64,000 bases of DNA from Clostridium sp. chh4-2 (GCF_002899675.1 NZ_PKUU01000008.1:185891-249890); one strand, 5' to 3'. Positions 18,361 to 26,926 are shown, counted from the stretch's first letter. Numbers and translations are program-made. Notes: generated by a model not told the origin, from the letters alone.

Positions 18361-18407
18361 ATAGTTAGCATGCTAACTATTGTAGCGGGAATGACAATAA
18401 AAGTCAA
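18361..18407 (-). promoter_or_regulatory. MATE promoter with perfect palindromic operator
   Basis: On the minus strand TTGACT (18407-18402), 17 bases, TACAAT (18384-18379). The 20-bp perfect palindrome ATAGTTAGCATGCTAACTAT at 18361-18380 starts at the end of the -10 box and reaches almost to the AGGAGG. Such a dyad suits a MarR-family repressor. Confidence 0.75.
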
Positions 18408-18435
18408 TGTTTTATTATTTTATATAAATTGGGTA

Positions 18436-18464
18436 TTGCAAAGAGAAAATGGTTATGCTATCAT
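18436..18464 (+). promoter_or_regulatory. Promoter of the aspS-gatCAB T-box transcript
   Basis: TTGCAA (18436-18441) and TATCAT (18459-18464), spacing 17, upstream of the T-box leader. Confidence 0.6.
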
Positions 18465-18474
18465 AATAAACAAT

Positions 18475-18797
18475 TTAGTGAGGGAAAGTATTAAAACTAT
18501 TGATTTTAGGCTTTTCCCCATGAAAAAGCGAAGAAAGAGACTCTTGCCTGAGGGACTTCAACAGGAAGATGGTGTCACCGACTGAGAGCACCGTCACGTA
18601 GGAACTGGCAAAGGGAACACTCTGGAGCTGACATATTGAACACTGTCAATTTGGGTTTGGCAAAGTAGGTATGTCCGTAGGCACACGTTACGTGTAAGAG
18701 AGGAGATTCAGTAACCCAAGCGGATCTCAATGCGGGTGGTACCGCGGATAAGAACGATTGTCCGTCCCGGAATACGTAACAGTATTCCGGGACTTTT
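18475..18797 (+). ncRNA. T-box leader of aspS2-gatCAB, Asn-type specifier
   Basis: The T-box antiterminator GGGTGGTACCGCGG lies at 18734-18747 and the terminator GTCCCGGAATAC / GTATTCCGGGAC plus T6 at 18764-18799. Aligning Stem I with the tyrS leader (ATCTTTGAGC there, ACTCTGGAGC here) puts AAC (18616-18618, Asn) in the specifier slot. A GAC at 18580-18582 lies in the distal stem region and is not in register. GAA (Glu) overlaps AAC at 18615-18617. The leader should respond to uncharged tRNA-Asn, fitting an operon that makes Asn-tRNA-Asn. Confidence 0.85.
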
Positions 18798-18840
18798 TTA
18801 TTTCCCGTAAATCGAGAAGATAGAAAGGTCCCGGAATATC

Positions 18841-18895
18841 TGGCTGCGGCGCCTGCAGCAGGCGTGCCAGAATGCTGTGCAGCATTTTATGCTGG
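18841..18895 (+). other. Mini-hairpin cluster in the aspS leader after the terminator
   Basis: CGCCTG-CAG-CAGGCG (18850-18864), bracketed by TGGC/GCCA, is followed by AATGCTG-TG-CAGCATT (18871-18886). Similar back-to-back short hairpins follow the lysine riboswitch terminator at 41918-42014. Confidence 0.5.
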
Positions 18896-18938
18896 ATAAC
18901 CGTAAATCAATTGCACCGATGGTAAGGAGAAATGAAAC

Positions 18939-20270
18939 ATGGAATTTATCAGTGGAGTAGTGGAGAAGGAGACAGTGGGGATTGAGGCAGTGCTTGACGG
19001 GAAATATATGGGAAAAACCGTTAAAATGAACGGTGCCGTACACAATGTCCGCCACATGGGGGACGTAGCATTTGTAATTCTTCGCAAAGCGGAGGGATTG
19101 GTACAGTGTGTTTATGAAAAAGGGGTTACGGAATTCGATTTAAAAGACTTAAAAGAAGAATCAGCAGTGGAGATAACAGGAACTGCCGCACCGGAAGAGC
19201 GGGCGCCTCAAGGTTTTGAGATCCGCCTTCAGACCATAAAGGTCCTGTCACAGCCGGCGGAAGTGATGCCGGTTGCGATCAACAAATGGAAGATGACCAC
19301 GTCTCTTGAAACAAAACTGGCCCTGCGCCCGGTTACTTTGCGCAACATCCGGGAAAGGGCGAAATTTAAGATTCAGGAAGGGATCGTAAGAGGTTTCCGC
19401 GATTACCTTCACGCCCAGGGATTTACGGAGATACGTACCCCTAAGATTGTGGCAAGAGGAGCGGAAGGCGGTTCCAACGTATTTAAACTGGATTATTTTA
19501 ATAAAAAAGCGGAGTTGGGGCAAAGCCCCCAGTTTTATAAACAAACCATGGTTGGGGTATATGACCGGGTATTTGAAGCCGCCCCCGTGTTCCGGGCGGA
19601 AAAGCACAACACTACCCGCCATCTGAACGAATATGTGAGCCTGGATTTTGAGATGGGCTATATCGACGGTTTCGAAGACATCATGGCAATGGAAACAGGA
19701 TTTCTTCAATATACCATGGACCTTCTGAGCAGGGAATATAAAAAGGAACTGGAAATACTTGGAGTGACCCTGCCGAAAACAGACCGGATTCCGGCCGTGC
19801 GTTTTGACCGGGCAAAAGAACTGGTTTCAGAGAAGTACGACAGAAAGATCAGAAACCCATACGATCTGGAACCGGAAGAAGAGATATTAATAGGAAGATA
19901 TTTTAAAGAGGAATATGACAGCGACTTTGTATTCGTTACCCACTATCCGTCGAAAAAACGGCCGTTTTATGCCATGGACGATCCGGCGGACAGCAAATTT
20001 ACCCTGAGTTTTGATCTGCTGTTTAAGGGACTTGAGGTCACTACGGGAGGGCAGAGAATCCATGATTATGGAGAGATTGTGAAAAAGATGGAGAAGAGAG
20101 GGATGGACCCGGCGGATATTGAATCCTATCTGATGATATTTAAGTATGGGATGCCGCCTCATGGAGGGCTGGGAATTGGGCTGGAGAGGCTGACGATGAG
20201 GCTGTTGGATGAGCAGAATGTGAGGGAAACTGCTATGTTTCCGCGGGATGTTACCAGACTGGAACCCTGA
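18939..20270 (+). CDS. aspS: Archaeal-type (non-discriminating) aspartyl-tRNA synthetase AspS2
   Basis: 443-residue class IIb synthetase: an N-terminal OB-fold anticodon domain, then a catalytic core with motif 2 (FRAEKHNTTRHLNEY) and motif 3 (GLGIGLERLTMRLL). The length is that of the short archaeal-type enzyme, not the roughly 590-residue bacterial one. In bacteria this form commonly mischarges tRNA-Asn with Asp. It is followed by gatC, gatA and gatB, whose product amidates Asp-tRNA-Asn. The T-box leader with an Asn-type specifier supports this role. Non-discrimination itself is inferred. Confidence 0.93.
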   Translation: MEFISGVVEKETVGIEAVLDGKYMGKTVKMNGAVHNVRHMGDVAFVILRKAEGLVQCVYEKGVTEFDLKDLKEESAVEITGTAAPEERAPQGFEIRLQTIKVLSQPAEVMPVAINKWKMTTSLETKLALRPVTLRNIRERAKFKIQEGIVRGFRDYLHAQGFTEIRTPKIVARGAEGGSNVFKLDYFNKKAELGQSPQFYKQTMVGVYDRVFEAAPVFRAEKHNTTRHLNEYVSLDFEMGYIDGFEDIMAMETGFLQYTMDLLSREYKKELEILGVTLPKTDRIPAVRFDRAKELVSEKYDRKIRNPYDLEPEEEILIGRYFKEEYDSDFVFVTHYPSKKRPFYAMDDPADSKFTLSFDLLFKGLEVTTGGQRIHDYGEIVKKMEKRGMDPADIESYLMIFKYGMPPHGGLGIGLERLTMRLLDEQNVRETAMFPRDVTRLEP

Positions 20271-20282
20271 TTTTTTACACTA

Positions 20283-20370
20283 AGGGTGAAGGCATTTTCG
20301 AAAATGCCTTCACCCTTAACATAAAAACGTGAAGGCATTTCTGAAAATGCCTTCACCCTTGATGTTAAAA
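20283..20370. repeat. Two tandem REP-like repeats (R2, R3) inside the aspS-gatC gap
   Basis: Two copies of GTGAAGGCATTTTCG-AAAATGCCTTCAC-type dyads, each with the AAYATAAAAA-like tail, separate aspS from gatC. Each can form a stem of about 13 bp. Because they lie within the operon they may modulate read-through or mRNA stability. Confidence 0.8.
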
Positions 20371-20385
20371 AAGGAGCGGAGAACA

Positions 20386-20679
20386 ATGGCAAATATAATC
20401 AGCGACGAAACAATCGAATACGTGGGCATTCTTGCAAAACTGGAGCTTTCCCAGTCAGAAAAACAGGCCGCCCAAAACGACATGAGCCGCATGCTGGCTT
20501 ACATCGATAAATTAAACGAATTAGACACTACCGGAGTAGAGCCTCTGTCCCACATCTTCCCGGTCAGCAATGTATTCCGCGAAGACGTGGTCACCAATGG
20601 TGATGAACGGGAACAGATACTGAAAAATGCACCCCAATGCAAGGACGGAGCCTTCAAGGTGCCAAAGACCGTGGAATAA
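20386..20679 (+). CDS. gatC: Asp/Glu-tRNA amidotransferase subunit C
   Basis: 97 residues beginning MANIISDETIEYVGILAKLELSQSEK, the typical GatC opening; C-terminus VFREDVVT...APQCKDGAFKVPKTVE. GatC bridges GatA and GatB in the amidotransferase. The true start is ATG 20386 with AAGGAGCGGAG upstream; a longer frame reaching back to 20329 is repeat-derived sequence. Confidence 0.95.
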   Translation: MANIISDETIEYVGILAKLELSQSEKQAAQNDMSRMLAYIDKLNELDTTGVEPLSHIFPVSNVFREDVVTNGDEREQILKNAPQCKDGAFKVPKTVE

Positions 20680-20704
20680 ATTCCAGCAGAAAGGAGAGTT
20701 CAGC

Positions 20705-22192
20705 TTGAGTATATTGGATTTAACAGCGGTTGAGCTGGGAAAAAAGATTAAGTCAAAAGAGATTACCGCAGTAGAAGCCACAAAAGCGGCATTAGCTCAG
20801 ATCAAGGCTCTGGAACCGGAATTGAACTGTTTTGTTACAGTCGATGAGGAAGGAGCGGTCAAACGCGCCGAAGAGGTGCAGAAAATGATTGACGACGGAA
20901 CCCTGACCGGCCCATTGGCGGGCGTTCCGGTGGCGATTAAGGATAATATGTGTACGGAAGGAATGCTGACAACCTGCAGCTCCAAAATTCTATATAATTT
21001 TAAACCAACTTATACGGCCCAGGCAGTTAAGAATCTGGAGCAGGCCGGGGCGGTAATTCTGGGAAAGACCAATATGGACGAATTCGCCATGGGCAGTACC
21101 ACAGAAACCTCCGCATATGGTGAGACGAAGAATCCTTGGAACACGGAACATGTTCCCGGCGGTTCTTCAGGCGGTTCCTGTGCGGCGGTGGCGGCAAATG
21201 AGTGCTTTTTCGCACTGGGGTCTGATACAGGCGGTTCCATCCGTCAGCCCAGCTCATTCTGCGGAGTGACGGGGATTAAACCCACTTATGGAACCGTATC
21301 ACGTTATGGACTGATTGCATACGGATCTTCTTTGGACCAGATCGGTCCGGTGGCGAAAGATGTTACGGACTGCGCCACTATATTAGAAGCGATTGCTTCC
21401 TATGATAATAAGGACAGCACATCCGTGAAACGAGAAGACTGCGATTTTACATCTGCTCTGGTGGATGATGTGAAGGGAATGAGAATTGGAATTCCAAGAG
21501 ATTACCTGGGAGACGGGCTGGACCCGGAGGTGAAGGATGCGGTGCTCAAAGCGGCCAAGGAATTGGAAGCTAAAGGAGCTTTGGTGGAACTGTTTGATTT
21601 GAGCCTGGTGGAATATGCGATTCCGGCCTATTACGTGATCGCATCCGCAGAAGCCAGCTCCAATCTGTCCAGATTCGATGGAGTAAAATATGGCTACCGT
21701 GCAAAGGAATACGAGGGGCTTCACAGTATGTACAAGAAAAGCCGTTCGGAAGGGTTCGGGCCGGAAGTGAAACGGCGGATTATGCTGGGATCATTTGTAT
21801 TAAGCAGCGGTTATTATGATGCTTATTATCTGAAGGCGCTGAGGACCAAGGCGTTAATTAAGAAGGCATTTGACAAGGCATTTGAATCTTACGATGTGAT
21901 TCTTGGACCGGCGTCGCCTGCTACGGCGCCGAAATTGGGAGAATCCTTAAATGATCCGCTGAAAATGTATTTGGGCGACATTTATACCATTTCGGTTAAC
22001 TTAGCAGGACTTCCGGGAATGACGGTTCCTTGCGGAAAGGATTCGAAAGGCCTGCCAATCGGGCTGCAGCTGATCGGAGACTGCTTTAAAGAGAAGAATA
22101 TCATCCGCGCGGGCTATGCATTTGAAAAGACGAGAACTTATGAAGCGCCCGGACTGGCAAAAGGGGTGGCAGAACGGGAGGTGGTGTCATGA
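20705..22192 (+). CDS. gatA: Asp/Glu-tRNA amidotransferase subunit A
   Basis: 495-residue amidase that frees ammonia from glutamine for transfer to Asp-tRNA-Asn or Glu-tRNA-Gln. The Ser-cisSer-Lys triad is visible: PVAIKDN (Lys near 79), GGSSGGSCAAV (Ser near 154-160) and GSDTGGSIRQP (Ser near 180). The start is TTG 20705 (LSILDLTAVEL), with AAGGAG 8 bases upstream; the longer frame reaches back into gatC. It overlaps gatB by 4 bases. Confidence 0.95.
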   Translation: MSILDLTAVELGKKIKSKEITAVEATKAALAQIKALEPELNCFVTVDEEGAVKRAEEVQKMIDDGTLTGPLAGVPVAIKDNMCTEGMLTTCSSKILYNFKPTYTAQAVKNLEQAGAVILGKTNMDEFAMGSTTETSAYGETKNPWNTEHVPGGSSGGSCAAVAANECFFALGSDTGGSIRQPSSFCGVTGIKPTYGTVSRYGLIAYGSSLDQIGPVAKDVTDCATILEAIASYDNKDSTSVKREDCDFTSALVDDVKGMRIGIPRDYLGDGLDPEVKDAVLKAAKELEAKGALVELFDLSLVEYAIPAYYVIASAEASSNLSRFDGVKYGYRAKEYEGLHSMYKKSRSEGFGPEVKRRIMLGSFVLSSGYYDAYYLKALRTKALIKKAFDKAFESYDVILGPASPATAPKLGESLNDPLKMYLGDIYTISVNLAGLPGMTVPCGKDSKGLPIGLQLIGDCFKEKNIIRAGYAFEKTRTYEAPGLAKGVAEREVVS

Positions 22193-23625
22193 GCAAACAG
22201 TATGAGACAGTAATCGGTTTGGAAGTTCATGTTGAACTTGCCACAAAGACAAAAATCTTCTGCTCCTGCTCCACCGAGTTTGGCGGAGCTCCTAACACCC
22301 ATACATGTCCGGTGTGCACGGGAATGCCGGGATCATTGCCGGTGCTTAATAAACAGGTGGTGGAATATGCCCTGGCCGTGGGCCTTGCCACCAACTGCGG
22401 CATTAACCAGTACTGCAAATTTGACAGGAAAAATTATTTTTATCCGGATAATCCGCAGAATTACCAGATTTCACAGCTTTATCTGCCGATCTGTCACGAC
22501 GGCTGGGTCGAAATCGATACTTCGGCCGGGAAAAAGAAGGTTGGTATCCACGAAATCCACATGGAAGAAGATGCCGGAAAATTGATTCATGATGAATGGG
22601 AAGACTGCTCTCTGGTGGATTATAACCGTAGCGGCGTGCCGTTAATCGAGATCGTTTCAGAACCGGATATGAGAAGCGCTGATGAGGTAATCGCATATCT
22701 GGAAAAACTGAGGCTGATTATACAGTATTTAGGCGCGTCGGACTGTAAACTTCAGGAGGGTTCCATGAGGGCCGACGTGAACCTGTCTGTCCGCGAAGTG
22801 GGAGCACCTGAATTCGGTACAAGGACAGAAATGAAGAATCTAAACTCCTTCAAGGCCATTGCCCGTGCGATTGAGGGGGAGAGAAAACGTCAGATTGAAC
22901 TGATTGAGGAAGGAAAAAAGGTGGTTCAGGAGACGCGGCGCTGGGACGACAATAAGGAATCCTCCCATGCCATGCGTTCCAAGGAGGACGCCCAGGACTA
23001 CCGGTATTTTCCGGACCCGGATCTGACGCCTGTTGTAATCAGTGATGAATGGCTGGAGGAGATAAGAAAAAGGCAGCCGGAACTTCGGACGGAAAAATTG
23101 GAACGGTATCAAAGAGAATACCAGCTGCCGGAGTACGACGCCGGGATCTTGACCTCTTCCAAACACATGGCGGATCTGTTTGAACAGACCGTATCCCTGT
23201 GCCGGAAACCGAAAGAAGTGTCCAACTGGCTGATGGTTGAAACCATGCGTTTGCTGAAGGAAGAAGAAAAAGATCCGGAAGATATCACATTTTCACCGGA
23301 AAACCTTGCAAAGTTAATAAAATTGGTGGATACTAATATAATAAACCGCACGGTAGCCAAGACAGTATTTGAAGAAGTATTTAAAAATGACACAGATCCG
23401 GAGCTCTATGTGGAAGAAAACGGGCTGAAAGTAGTCAATGACGAAGGCGCTCTCCGCCGGACCATAGAAGAGATCGTGGCGGCGAACCCCCAGTCCGTAG
23501 AGGATTACCATAGTGGAAAAGAAAAGGCCATGGGCTTTTTAGTGGGCCAGACCATGCGGGCCATGAAAGGCAAGGCAGATCCGGCCATGGTAAACCAGAT
23601 TGTAAAAGAAATACTAATGAGGTAA
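22189..23625 (+). CDS. gatB: Asp/Glu-tRNA amidotransferase subunit B
   Basis: 478 residues. It opens YETVIGLEVHVELATKTKIFC, followed by CPVCTGMPGSLPVLN, the family signature and zinc-type cysteines. It binds the mischarged tRNA, activates the aspartyl or glutamyl group with ATP and carries a C-terminal YqeY-like tail domain. ATGA overlap with gatA shows tight coupling. Together with AspS2 this gives the indirect route to Asn-tRNA. Confidence 0.96.
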   Translation: MSKQYETVIGLEVHVELATKTKIFCSCSTEFGGAPNTHTCPVCTGMPGSLPVLNKQVVEYALAVGLATNCGINQYCKFDRKNYFYPDNPQNYQISQLYLPICHDGWVEIDTSAGKKKVGIHEIHMEEDAGKLIHDEWEDCSLVDYNRSGVPLIEIVSEPDMRSADEVIAYLEKLRLIIQYLGASDCKLQEGSMRADVNLSVREVGAPEFGTRTEMKNLNSFKAIARAIEGERKRQIELIEEGKKVVQETRRWDDNKESSHAMRSKEDAQDYRYFPDPDLTPVVISDEWLEEIRKRQPELRTEKLERYQREYQLPEYDAGILTSSKHMADLFEQTVSLCRKPKEVSNWLMVETMRLLKEEEKDPEDITFSPENLAKLIKLVDTNIINRTVAKTVFEEVFKNDTDPELYVEENGLKVVNDEGALRRTIEEIVAANPQSVEDYHSGKEKAMGFLVGQTMRAMKGKADPAMVNQIVKEILMR

Positions 23626-23655
23626 TCGCTCTCCCTATGGAGGTTTCGATTATAT

Positions 23656-23679
23656 TGCCGTAACTGGCAGAATGAGAGG
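23656..23679 (+). promoter_or_regulatory. 5' leader hairpin plus AGAATGAGAGG (motif copy c)
   Basis: TGCC (23656-23659) pairs with GGCA (23666-23669), followed by AGAATGAGAGG six bases before ATG 23685. The same module lies at 36427-36451. Confidence 0.5.
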
Positions 23680-23699
23680 TAAAAATGAGGAGGAAGAAA

Positions 23700-24989
23700 A
23701 TGAAGCCATATGCAGAAATGACGAAAGAAGAGTTACAGTCACTTAGAAAACAGCTGTCCGCCCAGTACAAGGAATTCCAGGGTAAAGATCTGAAACTGGA
23801 TATGTCCCGCGGCAAACCAAGCGCAGAGCAGTTAGACCTGTCCATGGGCATGATGGATGTTTTAAGCAGCGATGACGACCTGACATGTGAAGACGGAACC
23901 GATTGCCGTAACTATGGCGTATTAGATGGAATTAAAGAAGCAAAGGAATTGATCGGAGATATGATCGAGGTTCATCCCGACAATATCATTATCTACGGCA
24001 ACTCCAGCTTAAATGTTATGTACGATACCATTTCCCGTTCCATGACTCACGGTGTTATGGGAAATACTCCCTGGTGTAAACTGGATAAGGTGAAATTCCT
24101 CTGCCCTGTACCGGGATATGACAGACACTTTGCGATCACAGAATATTTCGGAATTGAAATGATCAATGTGCCAATGACTCCTACCGGCCCGGATATGGAC
24201 ATCGTAGAAAATCTGGTGGCAAATGACGAGGCGATCAAGGGAATCTGGTGCGTGCCTAAATATTCCAATCCACAGGGAATTTCCTATTCTGACGAGACGG
24301 TACGCCGTTTTGCTCGTTTAAAACCGGCAGCTTCTGATTTCAGAATTTATTGGGATAATGCTTATGGCATTCATCATTTATACGACCATGACCAGGATCA
24401 TTTGGTTGAAATTCTTGCAGAATGTAAGAGGGCAGGTAATCCGGACCTGGTTTATAAATTCTCATCCACTTCAAAAGTCAGCTTCCCAGGTTCCGGTATT
24501 GCGGCAATCGCTACCTCACACAACAACCTGGTTGACATTAAAAAGCAGCTGAAGATTCAGACCATCGGCCATGATAAAGTGAACCAGCTCCGCCATGTTC
24601 GCTTCTTCGGCGACATTCACGGAATGGTTGAGCATATGAGAAAACACGCTGATATTATGAGACCTAAATTTGAAGCGGTTACCACAATTTTGGAAAGAGA
24701 GCTGGGCGGACTTGGAATCGGTAGCTGGCTGTCACCAAAGGGCGGATATTTCATCTCCTTTGATTCTTTAGACGGATGTGCGAAAGCGATCGTTGCAAGA
24801 TGTAAAAAAGCCGGCCTGATAATGACAGGAGCTGGAGCGACTTATCCATATGGAAAAGATCCTCATGACAGCAATATCCGTATTGCGCCTTCTTATCCGC
24901 CGCTGGGGGATTTGATGGTGGCTATGGAATTGTTTGCTTTGTGCGTTAAGATGGTAAGCATTGATAAACTTTTGAATGAAATGCAGTAA
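23700..24989 (+). CDS. Aspartate aminotransferase-like enzyme (PF12897-type)
   Basis: 429-residue PLP-dependent transaminase. The opening KPYAEMTKEELQSLRKQLS and LDMSRGKPSAEQLDLSMG are typical of the PF12897 group, which includes a characterised bacterial aspartate aminotransferase. The PLP lysine is in FSSTSKVSFPGSG near residue 262; WDNAYGIHHLY supplies the PLP-stacking region. GGAGGAAGAAA directly precedes ATG 23700; ATG 23685, 15 bases earlier, fits the leader-hairpin module and could be used instead. Its place behind the Asn-tRNA operon fits an aspartate/oxaloacetate role. Its stop codon abuts element A2. Confidence 0.85.
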   Translation: MKPYAEMTKEELQSLRKQLSAQYKEFQGKDLKLDMSRGKPSAEQLDLSMGMMDVLSSDDDLTCEDGTDCRNYGVLDGIKEAKELIGDMIEVHPDNIIIYGNSSLNVMYDTISRSMTHGVMGNTPWCKLDKVKFLCPVPGYDRHFAITEYFGIEMINVPMTPTGPDMDIVENLVANDEAIKGIWCVPKYSNPQGISYSDETVRRFARLKPAASDFRIYWDNAYGIHHLYDHDQDHLVEILAECKRAGNPDLVYKFSSTSKVSFPGSGIAAIATSHNNLVDIKKQLKIQTIGHDKVNQLRHVRFFGDIHGMVEHMRKHADIMRPKFEAVTTILERELGGLGIGSWLSPKGGYFISFDSLDGCAKAIVARCKKAGLIMTGAGATYPYGKDPHDSNIRIAPSYPPLGDLMVAMELFALCVKMVSIDKLLNEMQ

Positions 24990-25405
24990 ATTGTTATTTA
25001 ACGGGGGTGGCGAAAGGGGGACGCCCGGAATCGGGAGGCGGAACCGGGAGACGAAGGTCGGAGGAGCCGTCCGGGCCGGGGAAGGAAGATGCAGCCAGAT
25101 CGGATTCGGGATTCGCCCCTAAGAACTACTAAGACCCGTAAGGACAGAACGAGGCAGGCCGGCGCCATTCGCAGTGAACTCTTTATGACTTCGCTGCTCA
25201 AGGGCGCCTTAGAAACTGACACGGAAATCAGTTTCTACCTGCCTCGTTCTGCCCTTACGGGCCTAAGTTGTTCTAAAGGGGTTCCATACGATCCGATCTG
25301 TCTGCATCTTCCTTCCCCGGCCCGGACGGCCCCTCCAACCTTCGTTTCCCGGCTCCGCCTCCCGATTCCGGGCTGGTTTTTGCTGGCCTGGTTAAAAACA
25401 ATATT
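24990..25405 (+). repeat. Large branched palindromic element, copy A2
   Basis: A roughly 415 bp element starting at the stop codon of the aminotransferase gene (TAAATTGTTATTTAAC) and ending GTTAAAAACAATATT. It is homologous to A1 throughout. The tip hairpins are 25161-25208 (GGCGCC...GGCGCC, with loop CTCTTTATGAC) and 25211-25236 (AGAAACTGA / TCAGTTTCT). Relative to A1 the second hairpin has an A-T pair where A1 has C-G, and the first closes with G-C where A1 has A-T. Confidence 0.88.
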
Positions 25406-25456
25406 GGTGCGTAGGTATTTATGTAGCACTACATTTACATAGTTCGTACATAGATC

Positions 25457-25586
25457 GTGAAGGGATTTTCAGAAATGACTTCAGGTTTTACTTTAAACGT
25501 CAAGGCATTTCACGAAACGACTTCACTCTTTACATTAAATCATGAAGGCATTTCTGAAAATCCCTTCACGGTTGATGTAAAAACTT
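25457..25586. repeat. Three REP-like repeats (R4-R6)
   Basis: Three diverged units of the GTGAAGG...TTCAC dyad, each ending in TTTACTTTAAA / TTTACATTAAA / TTGATGTAAAAAC. They follow element A2, as R1 follows A1, and the A-to-R flank (GGTATTTATGTA ... TTTACATAG) is shared between the two loci. Confidence 0.7.
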
Positions 25587-25634
25587 ACTCACTACTCCAC
25601 CAAATCTTTTTTACCCTCAGCTAGCCAAGCAACA

Positions 25635-25926
25635 GCCGGAAAGAAGGGGAAACCTGGGCGGGCGGCGAACATAGAGAACGACAGGGGATCGTGTGCAGAC
25701 CCTTAGTGATACTTGGCCGGCAAGAACGGAAAAAGGCAGACAAATACTGAATTCCGAATCAGTGTTTGAGGCGCCCTTGAACGATGAAGTCATAAAGAGT
25801 TCATCGTGAATGGCGCCGCGCTGCCTTTTTTCGCTCTTGGCGGCCTAGTATTACTTAGGGTCGTAACCCGAATCCCCTGTCGTTCTCTATGTTCGCCGCC
25901 CGCCCAGGTTTCCCCTTCTTTCCGGC
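25635..25926 (-). repeat. Large branched palindromic element, type B, opposite orientation to A
   Basis: A perfect 55-bp inverted repeat (25635-25689 with 25872-25926) encloses a second imperfect stem (25695-25740 with 25821-25867) and two hairpins: 25741-25768 (CAAATACTGA / TCAGTGTTTG) and 25770-25817. Read on the minus strand the latter matches the A2 hairpin: GGCGCCATTC, TGAACTCTTTATGACTTC, TCAAGGGCGCC, with the intervening stem changed on both sides. The outer stem sequence is unrelated to A. No ORF is present. Confidence 0.85.
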
Positions 25927-25935
25927 GTTTCTTTC

Positions 25936-25953
25936 TCAATTAAATAAAGATTT
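25936..25953. repeat. Flank motif shared with 27200-27217
   Basis: TCAATTAAATAAAGATTT follows the right end of element B, preceded by GGCGTTTCTT. The identical 18 bases occur at 27200-27217, preceded by GGCATTTCTT. It may mark the end of a related decayed element. Confidence 0.5.
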
Positions 25954-26143
25954 ATGATAGTTTATTTTTAGTTTGTAGTAAGAGTATTTATTGTCAATGT
26001 TTTCATATTAAATGATGTTCTACGCCCATTTAGCGGTATTCTATCCATATGAAAATTTTTTGTCATTTTTAAGCCATGAATAATTTTAAGCCTCCCTCAA
26101 GATAATAATAATAGAATTAAAGTAAAATTCGGAGGGAGCCTTT

Positions 26144-26926
26144 ATGAAAAAACAAAATAATTATTGGTTGGTAGGAGGAATTGCCGCAGTAGTAGTCATT
26201 CTTATCATACTGCTTGCGGTAAGCTACAATAAAAGCAGAAGCAAAAGAGAGGAAAACGGCATAGTCGGAGAATCGACAGAAGAGAGTTCTCTCACAGATG
26301 AAACTTCCGGTATTTCTGGTCATGATAACATGGAACATGGAGCTATGGGCCATGGAACCGTTAATTCGGACACGGATATGGAAGACGAGAGCCTGGAAGC
26401 TTATTTAAATGATCAGGACAAGATTATGATGGCTATGATGAGAGATATGTCGGAAATAGAAAAGACAGGAAATGCTTCCATCGATTTTTTGGAAGGCATG
26501 ATTCCGCATCATGAGTCGGCCGTCGATATGGCGGAAAGCTATCTGAAATATGGAGGGGAGAATCAGGAGCTGAAAGAAATGGCAGAATCCATTATTGAAA
26601 CTCAGACAGATGAAATCTGGCAGATGAAGGCCCTGATTGATGAACTTACGGCTCTTGGGCAGACCGATACGGAAAAAGAAGAGGCATATCTGAAGGAGTA
26701 CAACGAAATGATGTCGGCTCATCATGAAGGCCACAGTTCAGCCGATAACATTGACCAGGCATTTGCCGAAGGAATGCATATGCATCACAAAATGGCCGTT
26801 GATATGTCAAAAGCAATCCTGAATTATGCAGACGAAGGCGCTGTTAAGATGATGGCTCAAAATATTGTCCGCACGCAGGAAGACGAAATGGAAAAGATGG
26901 AAAATATCTTACAATCGGTGAGATAA
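26144..26926 (+). CDS. DUF305 family membrane-anchored protein
   Basis: 260 residues. One N-terminal membrane helix (YWLVGGIAAVVVILIILLAVSY) anchors an extracytoplasmic part containing a low-complexity linker with His/Met (HDNMEHGAMGHGT) and two DUF305 four-helix units. The first has MIPHHESAVDMAESYL and the second MHMHHKMAVDMSKAIL; the HH-x(4)-M pattern suits a ferritin-like metal or copper site. The function of DUF305 is not settled. GGAGGGAG precedes the ATG by 6 bases. It lies alone in a repeat-rich island. Confidence 0.85.
   Translation: MKKQNNYWLVGGIAAVVVILIILLAVSYNKSRSKREENGIVGESTEESSLTDETSGISGHDNMEHGAMGHGTVNSDTDMEDESLEAYLNDQDKIMMAMMRDMSEIEKTGNASIDFLEGMIPHHESAVDMAESYLKYGGENQELKEMAESIIETQTDEIWQMKALIDELTALGQTDTEKEEAYLKEYNEMMSAHHEGHSSADNIDQAFAEGMHMHHKMAVDMSKAILNYADEGAVKMMAQNIVRTQEDEMEKMENILQSVR

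Noticed and set aside
18580..18582. GAC as the specifier codon of the aspS T-box
   Set aside because: It lies in the distal Stem I region; register with the tyrS leader puts AAC at 18616-18618 in the specifier position.
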